Assembly: GCF_039523035.1 (NCBI RefSeq)
Contig: NZ_BAAAEN010000002.1
Location: 399,276-463,275, forward strand
Direction: 5' to 3'
Length of the DNA stretch: 64,000 nt
From: Pigmentiphaga daeguensis
GTDB lineage: Bacteria > Pseudomonadota > Gammaproteobacteria > Burkholderiales > Burkholderiaceae_B
Below the pieces are notes generated by a model. That model was given only the letters and a program-made list of their open reading frames with translations. It did no database searches and was not told where the DNA came from. Every line of letters begins with the position of its first letter. Positions within the stretch are counted from its first letter, which is position 1. The position numbers were made by a program, and so were the translations under genes. This document shows positions 34,364-42,070 of the stretch, piece by piece.

Positions 34364-35050
34364 ATGCTTTCTCAACAGGAACTGAAACAGCAGGCGGCCG
34401 ACGCGGCGCTTGCCTTCGTCGCCGAAGTGGCGGCGCCCGACGTGGTCATCGGAGTCGGCACGGGGTCGACGGCCGACCTGTTCATCGACGGACTGGCCGC
34501 CTACAAGGGGCGCATCCGCGGCACGGTCGCCAGTTCCGAGCGCAGCGCGGCGCGCCTGGCCGGCCACGGGCTGCCGGTATTCGACCTGAACGACGTGGCG
34601 TTCATGCCCATCTACGTCGACGGCGCGGACGAGATCGACGACCACCTGCACATGATCAAGGGCGGCGGCGGCGCGCTGACCCGCGAGAAGATCGTCGCCT
34701 CGGTGGCCGAGCGCTTCATCTGCATCGCCGACGAGTCCAAGCTGGTCGGGCAACTGGGGGCCTTTCCGCTTCCGGTCGAGGTGATACCCATGGCCCGCGA
34801 GGCGGTAGCCCGGGCGCTGCGCCTGCTGGGCGGGCAGCCCCGGCTGCGCGAAGGGTTCGTCACCGACAACGGCAACGTCATCCTGGACGTGCACGGCATG
34901 CAGATCGCCGAGGCCCAGGGCATGGAAAAGGTGATCAACGACCTGCCTGGCGTGGTGACCTGCGGCCTGTTCGCGCTGCGCGGCGCGGACGTGGCCCTGC
35001 TGGCCACGCAGTCCGGCGTGCGCCGGCTGGACAAGCCGCGCCACGCCTAG
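34364..35050 (+). CDS. rpiA: Ribose-5-phosphate isomerase A
   Basis: The 228-residue enzyme interconverts ribose 5-phosphate and ribulose 5-phosphate in the pentose phosphate pathway. All family motifs are present: GVGTGSTADLFIDGL near residue 29, SSERSAARLAGHGL, YVDGADEIDDHLHMIKGGGGALTREK split over the catalytic Asp/Glu/Lys region near 85-110, and DESKLVGQLG. It is full length. The ATG at 34364 (MLSQQELKQQAADAAL) is the family start. It is divergent from gltS and is followed by phoU on the same strand after 130 bases. Confidence 0.97.
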   Translation: MLSQQELKQQAADAALAFVAEVAAPDVVIGVGTGSTADLFIDGLAAYKGRIRGTVASSERSAARLAGHGLPVFDLNDVAFMPIYVDGADEIDDHLHMIKGGGGALTREKIVASVAERFICIADESKLVGQLGAFPLPVEVIPMAREAVARALRLLGGQPRLREGFVTDNGNVILDVHGMQIAEAQGMEKVINDLPGVVTCGLFALRGADVALLATQSGVRRLDKPRHA

Positions 35051-35088
35051 CCTACATTGACCGCGCGGCCGACTTCGGAGACATATTC

Positions 35089-35106
35089 CTGTCACATGAC
35101 GTTCAT
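35089..35106 (+). promoter_or_regulatory. Putative Pho box upstream of phoU
   Basis: CTGTCAC, ATGA, CGTTCAT fits the PhoB-binding pattern of two CTGTCAT-like heptamers four bases apart, with 6/7 and 5/7 matches. It lies 75 bases upstream of the phoU start, in the rpiA-phoU interval. Phosphate control of phoU by PhoB is well known, which makes the match plausible. Confidence 0.55.
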
Positions 35107-35180
35107 AAACTGCGCGGTGCATTGCCCATGCGGCCGGGGCACAAACGGCCAGGCCCATTGTTCTTCCGCTGGGAGCCGGC

Positions 35181-35882
35181 ATGACTGAACATACCCACAA
35201 ACAATACGACGCCGAACTCGAGGAGGTCCGGTCGCGCTTCCTGCAGATGGGAGGCCTGGTCGAATCCCAGATCACCGGCGCCATCGATGGCCTGGCCAAC
35301 GGCGATCTCGCCGCGCTGGAGCGCGTGATCGTGCGCGATACCGAGGTCAACCGCTTCGAGGTGGACTTGGACGAGGCGTGCAGCCACATCCTGGCCCGCC
35401 GCCAGCCCACCGCGGGCGACCTGCGCATGATCATCACGGTCATCAAGATGATCACCGACATGGAGCGCGCCGGCGACGAGGCCGAGAAGATCGCCCGCAT
35501 GGCCAAGCTCATCCACGAGGCCGGCCGCGTCAACATGCCCGCCGTCGAGCTCTGGCACATGGCCAACACCGTCGTCACGATGCTGCGCAAGGCCCTGGAC
35601 GCCTTCGCCCGCCTGGACGCCCAGGCCGCGGCCCAGGTCGTCCGCCAGGACAAGTCGGTGGACTCGGAGTGGCAGGGGGTGATCCGCCAGTTGATCACCT
35701 ACATGATCGAAGACCCGCGCAAGATCTCGCGTTCCATCGAACTGCTGTTCATCGCCAAGGCGCTCGAGCGCATCGGCGACCACGCCAAGAACATGTGCGA
35801 GCTCGTGGTCTACATGGTCAAGGGCCGCGACGTGCGCCACACGGGCGTGGACAACGTCGAGCGGGAAGCCGCGGCGGGGTAG
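35181..35882 (+). CDS. phoU: Phosphate signalling protein PhoU
   Basis: The 233-residue protein consists of the two three-helix PhoU repeats, each with the E/D-rich metal-binding motif (RDTEVNRFEVDLDEACSHIL in the first; the second around KALERIGDHAKNMCELVVYM). PhoU links the PstSCAB phosphate importer with the PhoR-PhoB two-component system and represses the Pho regulon when phosphate is plentiful. The pst genes are not beside it, so it is a detached phoU, with its own promoter region and a Pho-box-like site. It is followed by an extragenic repeat and a strong bidirectional terminator. Confidence 0.95.
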   Translation: MTEHTHKQYDAELEEVRSRFLQMGGLVESQITGAIDGLANGDLAALERVIVRDTEVNRFEVDLDEACSHILARRQPTAGDLRMIITVIKMITDMERAGDEAEKIARMAKLIHEAGRVNMPAVELWHMANTVVTMLRKALDAFARLDAQAAAQVVRQDKSVDSEWQGVIRQLITYMIEDPRKISRSIELLFIAKALERIGDHAKNMCELVVYMVKGRDVRHTGVDNVEREAAAG

Positions 35883-35884
35883 TG

Positions 35885-35964
35885 GCCCCCCCCTACGCCC
35901 TTCGGGCGCCCCCCAGGGGGCGATGCGGGTGGACCGGCGGAGCCGGATCCACCGCATCCTGGGG
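35885..35964 (+). repeat. GC-rich extragenic repeat, copy 2
   Basis: This begins with a C-run and TACGCCCTTCGGGCG two bases after the phoU stop and continues CCCCCCAGGGGG. The terminal hairpin has left arm GATGC (35922-35926), GTGGA, CCGGC, loop GGA, and right arm GCCGG, A bulge, TCCAC, GCATC (35954-35958). Compared with copies 1 and 3 both outer stem segments differ in sequence, yet stay paired. No gene is present between phoU and yggX (285 bases), only this copy, a terminator and copy 3. Confidence 0.8.
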
Positions 35965-36025
35965 TAACAACGGGCTGGCGGGGACTGGCGATACTGCCTG
36001 GCAGCTGGTTCGGTTGAAAATGAAA

Positions 36026-36057
36026 ACGGCCTTGCGTACAAGCAAGGCCGTCTTTCT
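36026..36057. terminator. Bidirectional terminator between phoU and yggX
   Basis: ACGGCCTTGC (36026-36035) pairs perfectly with GCAAGGCCGT (36042-36051) around a six-base loop. CTTTCTT follows on the plus strand, and on the minus strand the stem is followed by TTTTCATTTTC. It can therefore stop both the phoU transcript and the convergent yggX transcript. It sits between two inverted copies of the extragenic repeat. Confidence 0.88.
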
Positions 36058-36074
36058 TCCGTGAGCGTCCCCAG

Positions 36075-36154
36075 ACCCAGGGCGCAGCGGATCCGGCTTT
36101 GCCGGTCCGCCAGCGCCGCCCCCTGGGGGGCGCCCGAAGGGCGTAGGGGGGGGC
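36075..36154 (-). repeat. GC-rich extragenic repeat, copy 3 (inverted)
   Basis: Read on the minus strand this is the same element as copy 2: C-run, TACGCCCTTCGGGCG, CCCCCCAGGGGG, then a hairpin with GGCGC, GCGGA, CCGGC, loop AAA, GCCGG, A bulge, TCCGC, GCGCC. The plus-strand positions of the outer arms are 36081-36085 and 36113-36117. Copies 2 and 3 face each other across the bidirectional terminator and together form an inverted repeat of about 80 bases per arm. Each lies just beyond the stop codon of the nearest gene. Confidence 0.8.
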
Positions 36155-36168
36155 TTAGTACGGGGGGC

Positions 36169-36438
36169 TTAATTCGGCGGGACGTAGCCTTGTGCTTCGA
36201 CGTTGCCGTCTTCGAATAGATAGCGCTGCATTTGCTGTTGCAGGTACTTGCGGGCGCGGGCGTCGGCGAGGTTCAGGCGGTTTTCGTTGACGAGGCGGGT
36301 CTGGGTCTGGACCCATTCCTGCCAGGCCTGCTTGGAAATGTTCTGCCAGATCTTGGTGCCGAGTTCGCCCGGGTAGGGAGGGAAGTCCAGACCTTCGGCT
36401 TCTTTCTTGAGCTTGACGCAATAAATCATGCGAGCCAT
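36169..36438 (-). CDS. yggX: Probable Fe(2+)-trafficking protein
   Basis: The 89-residue protein is YggX-like: RMIYCVKLKKEAEGLDFPPY with the conserved Cys7, then PGELGTKIWQNISKQAWQEW and TRLVNENRLNLADARARKYL. These small cytosolic proteins protect iron-sulfur clusters and help iron delivery under oxidative stress. It is of normal length. The ATG at 36438 is the family start. It is followed on its strand by repeat copy 3 and the bidirectional terminator. In many proteobacteria it sits near mutY; here the upstream neighbour is a GntR gene in the same direction. Confidence 0.95.
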   Translation of the reverse strand: MARMIYCVKLKKEAEGLDFPPYPGELGTKIWQNISKQAWQEWVQTQTRLVNENRLNLADARARKYLQQQMQRYLFEDGNVEAQGYVPPN

Positions 36439-36497
36439 GTGACCACCTGTTCCGCGATAGTTTGCAATGGCCCTATTGTAGCGGCCGCGCCATGTCC

Positions 36498-37214
36498 TTA
36501 CCTGGCCGGACGGCGCAGGGCATCGATGCGGAGCTGGTAGATGCGGCGCTTGTTGTCGCGGCTGCGGCGCACGTGTTCGCGCATCAGGTTTTCGGCGCGT
36601 GCGCCTTCGCCCAGTTCGATGGCCGCGACGATGTCGTCGTGGTCCTGCTGGGCGCGATGGATGTAGGCGTATTCGGGTTGCGGCATGGTGTCGTCCAGGC
36701 CCAGGCCCAGCACGGCCGCGCCCACCAGCGGGATCTGCGAGACGTGCGCCAGCGCGCTGGCCAGCGGCGGGTTGCCCGCGGCCTGGATCAGCACGGCATG
36801 GAATTTCTCGTTCATGGCGGACCAGCGAGGCGTTTCCACGCGATAGCCGTTGCCGGCCGCATCCTCGAGCAGGCTCCAGCCTTCCTCCACGCAATCGCGC
36901 AGGGCCTGCGTCACCTCCGGCCGCGCGCCTTGCTCGGCCACCAGCCGCGCCGCCATGCCTTCCAGCGTGCCGCGTACGTCCAGGGCGTTGGCAAGGTCGT
37001 CCAGGTCCACCGCCTTGACCCGGAAGCCGCGGGTCGGTAGCCGCTCCAGCAGGCCTTCCTTGACCAGTTCCTCGAACGCGAGGCGGATGGGCGTGCGCGA
37101 GACGCCCAGGTCCGCCGCGAGCTGCAGTTCGACCAGCCGTTCGCCGGGCGGATAGGTGCCGGACATGATGCGTCGGCGCAGTTCGCCTGCGACGGTGTGT
37201 ATTTGAGTGGCCAT
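36498..37214 (-). CDS. GntR family (FCD domain) transcriptional regulator
   Basis: The 238-residue protein has an N-terminal winged helix (GELRRRIMSGTYPPGERLVE, then DLGVSRTPIRLAFEELVKEG) and an FCD effector domain with the metal-ligand pattern of the FadR subfamily. The ATG at 37214 is chosen because the family N-terminus begins there; a TTG at 37292 falls inside an operator palindrome and is unlikely. It diverges from a NicX-like enzyme and a Bug receptor. Two TTGCATGCAA palindromes lie in the 160-base intergenic region and are its probable binding sites. Confidence 0.9.
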   Translation of the reverse strand: MATQIHTVAGELRRRIMSGTYPPGERLVELQLAADLGVSRTPIRLAFEELVKEGLLERLPTRGFRVKAVDLDDLANALDVRGTLEGMAARLVAEQGARPEVTQALRDCVEEGWSLLEDAAGNGYRVETPRWSAMNEKFHAVLIQAAGNPPLASALAHVSQIPLVGAAVLGLGLDDTMPQPEYAYIHRAQQDHDDIVAAIELGEGARAENLMREHVRRSRDNKRRIYQLRIDALRRPAR

Positions 37215-37281
37215 CTGCCGGGGACGAGCGTCGTAGTCCTTGGTGCGGGGGATAGTAACCGCTATGTCGGGATCATACTGA

Positions 37282-37344
37282 TTTGCATGCAAAATTAGTT
37301 TGATATTGAATAAAAAAGAAAATTACCCAATAATTTGCATGCAA
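37282..37344. promoter_or_regulatory. Two GntR-type palindromes in a divergent promoter
   Basis: TTTGCATGCAAA (37282-37293) is a perfect palindrome, and TTGCATGCAA recurs at 37335-37344. The centres are 52 bases apart, about five helical turns, so dimers on both sites would face the same side and could form a loop. The intervening DNA is conspicuously AT-rich for this window. Binding by the adjacent GntR protein is inferred. Confidence 0.75.
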
Positions 37345-37374
37345 TTTAATTATAGATCTAAGAAAGAGGAAGCC

Positions 37375-38532
37375 ATGATCCCATCTTCCGCCTTCGTGGG
37401 CCTGCCGCCTGCGCTGGCCGACTCCGTCGTGCAGACCAAGCACTTCTTCCAGGCGCTGGACAACTTCGCCAAGGTGTTCGCCATCCGGCCGGGCGAGCGC
37501 GTGTTGATGCTGACCGATCAATTGCTCGATACCCGGGTGGTCGATGCGGTGGTGGGGCTGGCCAAGGCGCGCGGCGCGCAGGTGCGCGTCTATACCGAAC
37601 CCAATTCGCGCGTGACCGAGGTGCCGGAGCCCGTGAAAGGCCTGCTCGAGCAGGCGGACTTCGTGGTGTCCACCTGGTTCTGTTCGATCGAGGACCCGTT
37701 CTGCATCGCGATGCGCAAGCAGGGGCAGCGCTGGGTGAAGATCACCTACTTCCGCAACCTCGACCTGCTGCACACGCCGCAGGCGCGCTTTCCGAGCGAG
37801 ATCGTGGGGGCGCTGTGCCGGGCCACGGCCGGCCGCTATCCCAAGGGAGAGGATTTCGACCTGCATTTCACCGACGCGCGCGGGACCGACTTCCGCATCG
37901 GCTTCACGCCGGAAACGCGCGACACGATGCTGTCGTCCAATCGTTGGCGCGGCGTGACGACGGCCGAGGAGCCCGGCTGCTACGTGCACTACCTGCCGAC
38001 CCACGGTCCCAACCTCTGGGACCGGACGGCGGTGCGCAACGACCACGCCGTCAAGACACCGATGTCGGGCGTGATCTACCCGCAGTGGGCAGTGGGCTTC
38101 GCCCGGCCTTTCGAAGAACGGATCGCCGTGCGTTTCGAAGGCGAATACGTCAGCGCGGTCGAGGGCAATTCAGAGGAGGCGAAGATCCTGCGCGACATGC
38201 TGGTGGGCGGCCGCATGATCGAAGGCGGCGGCTGCGGCTTCAATCCCAAGGCGCCGCGCCACACCATCTATCCCGCCGGTTCGAACGCCCCGGGGGCGCT
38301 GCATTTCGGCATCGACCTGGCCAAGCCGAACGACTACATCCGCCGCGTGCTGCCCGACTGGGAAGAGCCGCCCGTGCACATGGACCTGGTGTGCCTGGAC
38401 GCCACCGTCACGGCAGGGCGCAACACCCTGATCGACCAGGGTTTCCTGTGCGCGCTGCGCGATCCCGAGGTGGTCGCGATTGCCGCCCGCTACGGCGACC
38501 CGGTCGAGCTGCTGGAAGCCGGGGTGGATTGA
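37375..38532 (+). CDS. M29-fold enzyme: NicX-like dioxygenase or aminopeptidase-related protein
   Basis: The 385-residue protein resembles the family joining M29 leucyl aminopeptidases with 2,5-dihydroxypyridine 5,6-dioxygenase (NicX). Conserved-looking stretches are RPGERVLMLTDQLLDTRVV, the central FHLHFTD-like segment (EDFDLHFTDARGTDF), EGEYVSAVEGNSEEAK, a Gly-rich EGGGCGFNPKAP and HMDLVCLDATV near the C-terminus, which supply His/Asp/Glu metal ligands. Gene neighbourhood (GntR plus Bug receptor) favours ring cleavage or catabolism of an imported carboxylate over general peptide turnover. The start at 37375 follows AAGAGGAA. Exact activity is uncertain. Confidence 0.65.
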   Translation: MIPSSAFVGLPPALADSVVQTKHFFQALDNFAKVFAIRPGERVLMLTDQLLDTRVVDAVVGLAKARGAQVRVYTEPNSRVTEVPEPVKGLLEQADFVVSTWFCSIEDPFCIAMRKQGQRWVKITYFRNLDLLHTPQARFPSEIVGALCRATAGRYPKGEDFDLHFTDARGTDFRIGFTPETRDTMLSSNRWRGVTTAEEPGCYVHYLPTHGPNLWDRTAVRNDHAVKTPMSGVIYPQWAVGFARPFEERIAVRFEGEYVSAVEGNSEEAKILRDMLVGGRMIEGGGCGFNPKAPRHTIYPAGSNAPGALHFGIDLAKPNDYIRRVLPDWEEPPVHMDLVCLDATVTAGRNTLIDQGFLCALRDPEVVAIAARYGDPVELLEAGVD

Positions 38533-38568
38533 CCGGGACAGGTTCACAGACAAGACAAGGAGACAAGC

Positions 38569-39561
38569 ATGCATGTGCAAAAGAACGGGAAGCCGGCCCG
38601 CATCCTCGGCACCCTGGCCCTGCTGGCCGCGATGGCGTCGGGTGCCGCCGCGGCCGGCGGCGCCGAGTGGCCCCAGCGTCCGCTGACCATGATCGTCCCT
38701 TTCGTCGCGGGCGGCGGCGGCGACACGCTGGCCAGGCTGTATGCGCGTGAAATGGAAAAGCAATTGCGCCAGCCCATCATCATCGACAACCGGGCCGGGG
38801 CCGGAGGCAACATCGGCACCGCCGCCGGCGCCCGCGCCGCCCCGGACGGACAGACGGTGGTGTTCGGCACGAACGGCACGATGGCGACCAACCACTGGTT
38901 GTACAAGGCGGTGGGCTACGCGCCGGACGATTTCGAGCCGGTCGCGCGTTTTTCGGTCATCTCGATGGTGATGTTCGTCAGTCCCGACTCGCCGTTCAAT
39001 TCCGCGCAGGAACTGATCGGCTATGCGAAGAAGCACCCGGGCGAACTGACCTGCGCCTCGGCCGGCAACGGCACGGCGTCGCACATGGCCTGTGGCCTGC
39101 TCCAGCAGATGGCGAAGATCGACCTTACGCACGTGCCCTACAAGGGCGGCGCGCCGGCCTCGACCGACGTACGGTCGGGCCGCGTGTCCTTCATGATCGA
39201 CGTCGCGCCCTATCTCGTGCCGCTGGCCAAGAGCAAGCAGATCAAGGTGCTGGCCGTTTCCACGCCGCAGCGCATTCCCACGCTGCCGGACGCGCCCACG
39301 CTGTCCGAAAGCGGGGTGCCGGGGTATGAGCTGTTTGCCTGGGACGGTCTGTTCGTGCCCAAGGGAACGCCGCCCGAGCGGCTGGATCGCCTGCACCAGG
39401 CGGTGAACGCCGTGCTGAGCGATCCGGCGTTCGAGCGTTCCATGGAAGAGCGTGGTTCGATCAATTCGCCGATGAGCCGCCGCGAGTTCGCCGATTTCGT
39501 CCACAAGGAGTATCGGCGCCAGGGCGAGATCGCGAAGATGATAGGCGTGCAGGTGGATTGA
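38569..39561 (+). CDS. Bug (TctC) family periplasmic substrate-binding protein
   Basis: The 330-residue Bug receptor has a signal peptide to about residue 28, then EWPQRPLTMIVPFVAGGGGDTLARL, IDNRAGAGGNIGTAA, and the central CASAGNGTASHMACGLL with VPYKGGAPASTDV. AAGGAGACAAGC precedes the ATG. It is the second gene after the NicX-like enzyme, 36 bases on, so uptake and catabolism of one compound appear coupled under the GntR regulator. No membrane components are adjacent. Confidence 0.92.
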   Translation: MHVQKNGKPARILGTLALLAAMASGAAAAGGAEWPQRPLTMIVPFVAGGGGDTLARLYAREMEKQLRQPIIIDNRAGAGGNIGTAAGARAAPDGQTVVFGTNGTMATNHWLYKAVGYAPDDFEPVARFSVISMVMFVSPDSPFNSAQELIGYAKKHPGELTCASAGNGTASHMACGLLQQMAKIDLTHVPYKGGAPASTDVRSGRVSFMIDVAPYLVPLAKSKQIKVLAVSTPQRIPTLPDAPTLSESGVPGYELFAWDGLFVPKGTPPERLDRLHQAVNAVLSDPAFERSMEERGSINSPMSRREFADFVHKEYRRQGEIAKMIGVQVD

Positions 39562-39572
39562 GCGTTGCGCGG

Positions 39573-39597
39573 CCGGCCGGGCATGGCGCCCGGCCGG
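39573..39597. terminator. GC-rich hairpin between convergent genes
   Basis: CCGGCCGGGC (39573-39582) pairs perfectly with GCCCGGCCGG (39588-39597) around a five-base loop, 11 bases after the Bug stop and in front of the end of the convergent gene. There is no T-run on either side, so it may slow or protect transcript ends rather than act as a classical terminator. Confidence 0.4.
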
Positions 39598-39637
39598 TGC
39601 GCGGGATGGCGGCGCGGACGCGCCGCCCGGGACCGGG

Positions 39638-40192
39638 CTATTGCGCGGTACCGCCGGAGCGGGTTTCCTGCGCCGGCAGCACGACGAAGTCGCCCTGGTC
39701 GGGCGCGGACTGCTTGCGGTTCCGGGTGGCCGCCTGGCCGGCGTCCAGGCGCACCGAGAAGGCACTGTGCCGTCCGTTGGCCGTGACGTAGACGTTCAGG
39801 TAGTGCACCCCGGTGCCCAACACCGTGACGGGCACCTCGACGACGGCGCGCCGCTGGGCATCCAGCGGGACGACCGTGGGCGACGCCGCATCCACGCGCA
39901 GCGCGCCTTCGACGCCGTACTTCAGTTCCACCTGGGTCACCCCCGGCGATCCGCGCAGCGACAGACCAACGGAAGCGGGGCCCGTGGCCAGCGGCGCCGA
40001 CGGCGCCCGGACCGAGACGGCGACGAGGTCGCCGGGCTTGCCTGGACGCGCCACGAAGGCGTTGGCGCCGGTGGCCGGAGCCGTCGCCGCGGGCGCTTGC
40101 CGGGCTTCATGGGCGCAGGCGGGAAGAATGGGAAGAGCGGCCGCCAGCAGGATGGCCAGGCGGGCGGCGGCGATGTTCAGAGGCGGGCGCAT
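39638..40192 (-). CDS. Exported hypothetical protein, partner of the metalloprotease lipoprotein
   Basis: The 184-residue protein has a signal sequence (hydrophobic residues about 8-25, ending LPACA) that might be cleaved as a secretory or lipoprotein signal; the proline before AC makes a lipobox doubtful. The rest is predicted beta-rich (LVAVSVRAPSAP, VELKYGVEGALRV, VGTGVHYLNVYVTANG-like strands), like an immunoglobulin-type fold. Its ATG overlaps the TAA of the upstream metalloprotease (TAATG), so the two are translationally coupled and probably act together in the periplasm or at the outer membrane. I do not recognise its family. Confidence 0.7.
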   Translation of the reverse strand: MRPPLNIAAARLAILLAAALPILPACAHEARQAPAATAPATGANAFVARPGKPGDLVAVSVRAPSAPLATGPASVGLSLRGSPGVTQVELKYGVEGALRVDAASPTVVPLDAQRRAVVEVPVTVLGTGVHYLNVYVTANGRHSAFSVRLDAGQAATRNRKQSAPDQGDFVVLPAQETRSGGTAQ

Positions 40193-41934
40193 TACAGGGC
40201 TCCTGCGGAAGTACGTTCGAGACTCACCTGGTAGCAGACACGGGTGTTGGCGGGGACCGGGGCGGGGCCGGGGTCGGGGGCGGCGCTGTCCTCGTCGTCG
40301 TCGCCACCGTTGGTCAGCGCGGTATCCACCAGGAAGGCGGTGTAGGTGCCGGCTTCGAGCGTGCTTTCGACCGCGTCGTCGTCCTCCTGGATCTTCACAC
40401 CCTGGCGGGACAGCCACAAGTGGGCCTTGGTTACCAAAGCCGGGGGCGAGACGAGGGTCGCGCTCAGCCGGTAGGTGCCCGCGCTGGGCACTTCGAGCCG
40501 CAGGAAGCGACCCTGGTCCAGCTTGTTGTATTCCCCGCCCAGCAGGTTGGATACGCATACCTGCTGCGTGGCCGCGGGGGCGCCGGCGGCGGGCGCATCG
40601 AAGCGGACATAGGGTTTGGCGACTTCCGGCGGCACGGTCGGAATCGTGTAGGACGCGGGGCCGCCCCAATCGTCCAGCTCGTCCAGCGTGGGCGTGCCGA
40701 CCGAGGTCAGCAGCGCGTTCACCTTGCCGATCACGGTGCTGTCGGTGAGGTGTTTGGCCAGGGCGGTGCCGAACGGGAAGATGCTGGTGAAGGCCGGCGT
40801 GCGCTTCTGCTCGTTGCGGAGGATGGAGATCGTGGTCTCGAAGCCGCCGGGCTGCTGCGCGAGCTGGTAGATGAAGTACTGCATTGCCGATTCGTTGTAC
40901 CAGGCGGCATCGTCGGGCGGAGCCGGCGGTGCGCTGACGTCGAGGTAGAAGCTGTCCTGCTGCTTCTTGCCCGAGGTGTCGACGTAGAAGGGATCGTTGC
41001 GCACGATGCCGGCCAGCCCGTTGCCCCAGCCTTCGCCCCAGGCCACGCGCATGTCGAGCTTGTCGCCGGCGCCGTGCGAGCCGCCCACGGAGTCCGAGCG
41101 CGAGATCCGGCCTTCGAAGTAGTGGCCCCATTCATGGACCAGCACGCCGGTGTCGTACTCGTCGGTGTCGACGTCTTCCTTGCCCAGGATGTAGAGGCCG
41201 GGAGCGGGGCCTTCGGAATTGAAGTGGCTGGTGCCGATGTCGCCGTTCTTCGGCTCGCCCTCGGCAGGCCCGTTGTTCTCGCTCCAGTAGATGTTCAGGT
41301 GGGGGAAGTTGATATCCGGCGCGATGGCCAGGAAGCGCTGCATGGCGCCGTAGGCCTGGTCCAGCACGGAGAAGGGCGCGGCCGCGCGGGCGCCGGCGTA
41401 GCTGCCCGCGGTGTTGCTGCCGCTCCAGCCCGACGCCGCGTGCAGGTCGAGGACCATGCTTTCCTGGGGCACGGACAGCGCCTTGCTTTCCATGGCATAG
41501 ATGGGCGCGTTGGTGGGAACCGCCGTGTAGCCCGGCTTGGTGTTGTCGCGTATCGCCACGCTCCAGGCGCCTTCCTTGCTTTCGCGCAACAGGCGCGCCT
41601 GCACCCGGATCTTGACCTCGCGGCCCGGAGGCAGCACGAGGGAATACCTGCCCTGGGCGTCGGTCACGGTGCTGCCCAGGATCTCGGCTCCGCTGAAGGC
41701 TTCCACCACGGCGCCGCGCACCGGCAGCGCACGGGTCTTGGCGTAGTCCAGTCCCTGGGACTTGACCGCCGGCACGAAGTCGTAGGTGACCATGCCGGAT
41801 ACCTTGCCGGCCTCGGGAGCCGGCTTGGCGCCGCTGCCGCCACCGCAGGCGGCCAGCATGGCCGACAACAGCATCACGGCCACTGCCGCCCGGCCCCGGC
41901 GCATGCCATGATTGCCGGACCGGACCGAGGGCAT
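40192..41934 (-). CDS. Zinc metalloprotease lipoprotein with carboxypeptidase-regulatory-like domain
   Basis: The protein (580 residues from 41934) has a lipoprotein signal ending LAAC, an N-terminal beta domain like carboxypeptidase regulatory repeats (VSGMVTYDF through QGRYSLVLPPGREVKIRV), a catalytic domain with HEWGH at residues 267-271, a nearby GEGWG whose Glu may be the third zinc ligand, and a C-terminal pre-peptidase-like beta domain (RFLRLEVPSAGTYRLSATL). It should be a surface or periplasmic zinc endopeptidase. Starts at 41967, 41934 and 41904 are all possible; AAGGGG nine bases before 41934 decides weakly. Its stop is fused to the start of the next gene. Confidence 0.78.
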   Translation of the reverse strand: MPSVRSGNHGMRRGRAAVAVMLLSAMLAACGGGSGAKPAPEAGKVSGMVTYDFVPAVKSQGLDYAKTRALPVRGAVVEAFSGAEILGSTVTDAQGRYSLVLPPGREVKIRVQARLLRESKEGAWSVAIRDNTKPGYTAVPTNAPIYAMESKALSVPQESMVLDLHAASGWSGSNTAGSYAGARAAAPFSVLDQAYGAMQRFLAIAPDINFPHLNIYWSENNGPAEGEPKNGDIGTSHFNSEGPAPGLYILGKEDVDTDEYDTGVLVHEWGHYFEGRISRSDSVGGSHGAGDKLDMRVAWGEGWGNGLAGIVRNDPFYVDTSGKKQQDSFYLDVSAPPAPPDDAAWYNESAMQYFIYQLAQQPGGFETTISILRNEQKRTPAFTSIFPFGTALAKHLTDSTVIGKVNALLTSVGTPTLDELDDWGGPASYTIPTVPPEVAKPYVRFDAPAAGAPAATQQVCVSNLLGGEYNKLDQGRFLRLEVPSAGTYRLSATLVSPPALVTKAHLWLSRQGVKIQEDDDAVESTLEAGTYTAFLVDTALTNGGDDDEDSAAPDPGPAPVPANTRVCYQVSLERTSAGAL

Positions 41935-42070
41935 GGTCGCTTGCCCCTTTTCGGCGAGTATTCTCATCGGTGTGATTCCCCCACGGGATGGATGTTTGGT
42001 TACACGATGATACACGGGGGATCGCAAGAAAGGCGCTACCCAGTCATGGGTATTTGCGGGAGGACGGGAC

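Noticed and set aside
37215..37292. Upstream extension of the GntR protein from a TTG at 37292
   Set aside because: The extra 26 residues are not part of the family, there is no ribosome binding site, and the codon lies inside an operator palindrome.
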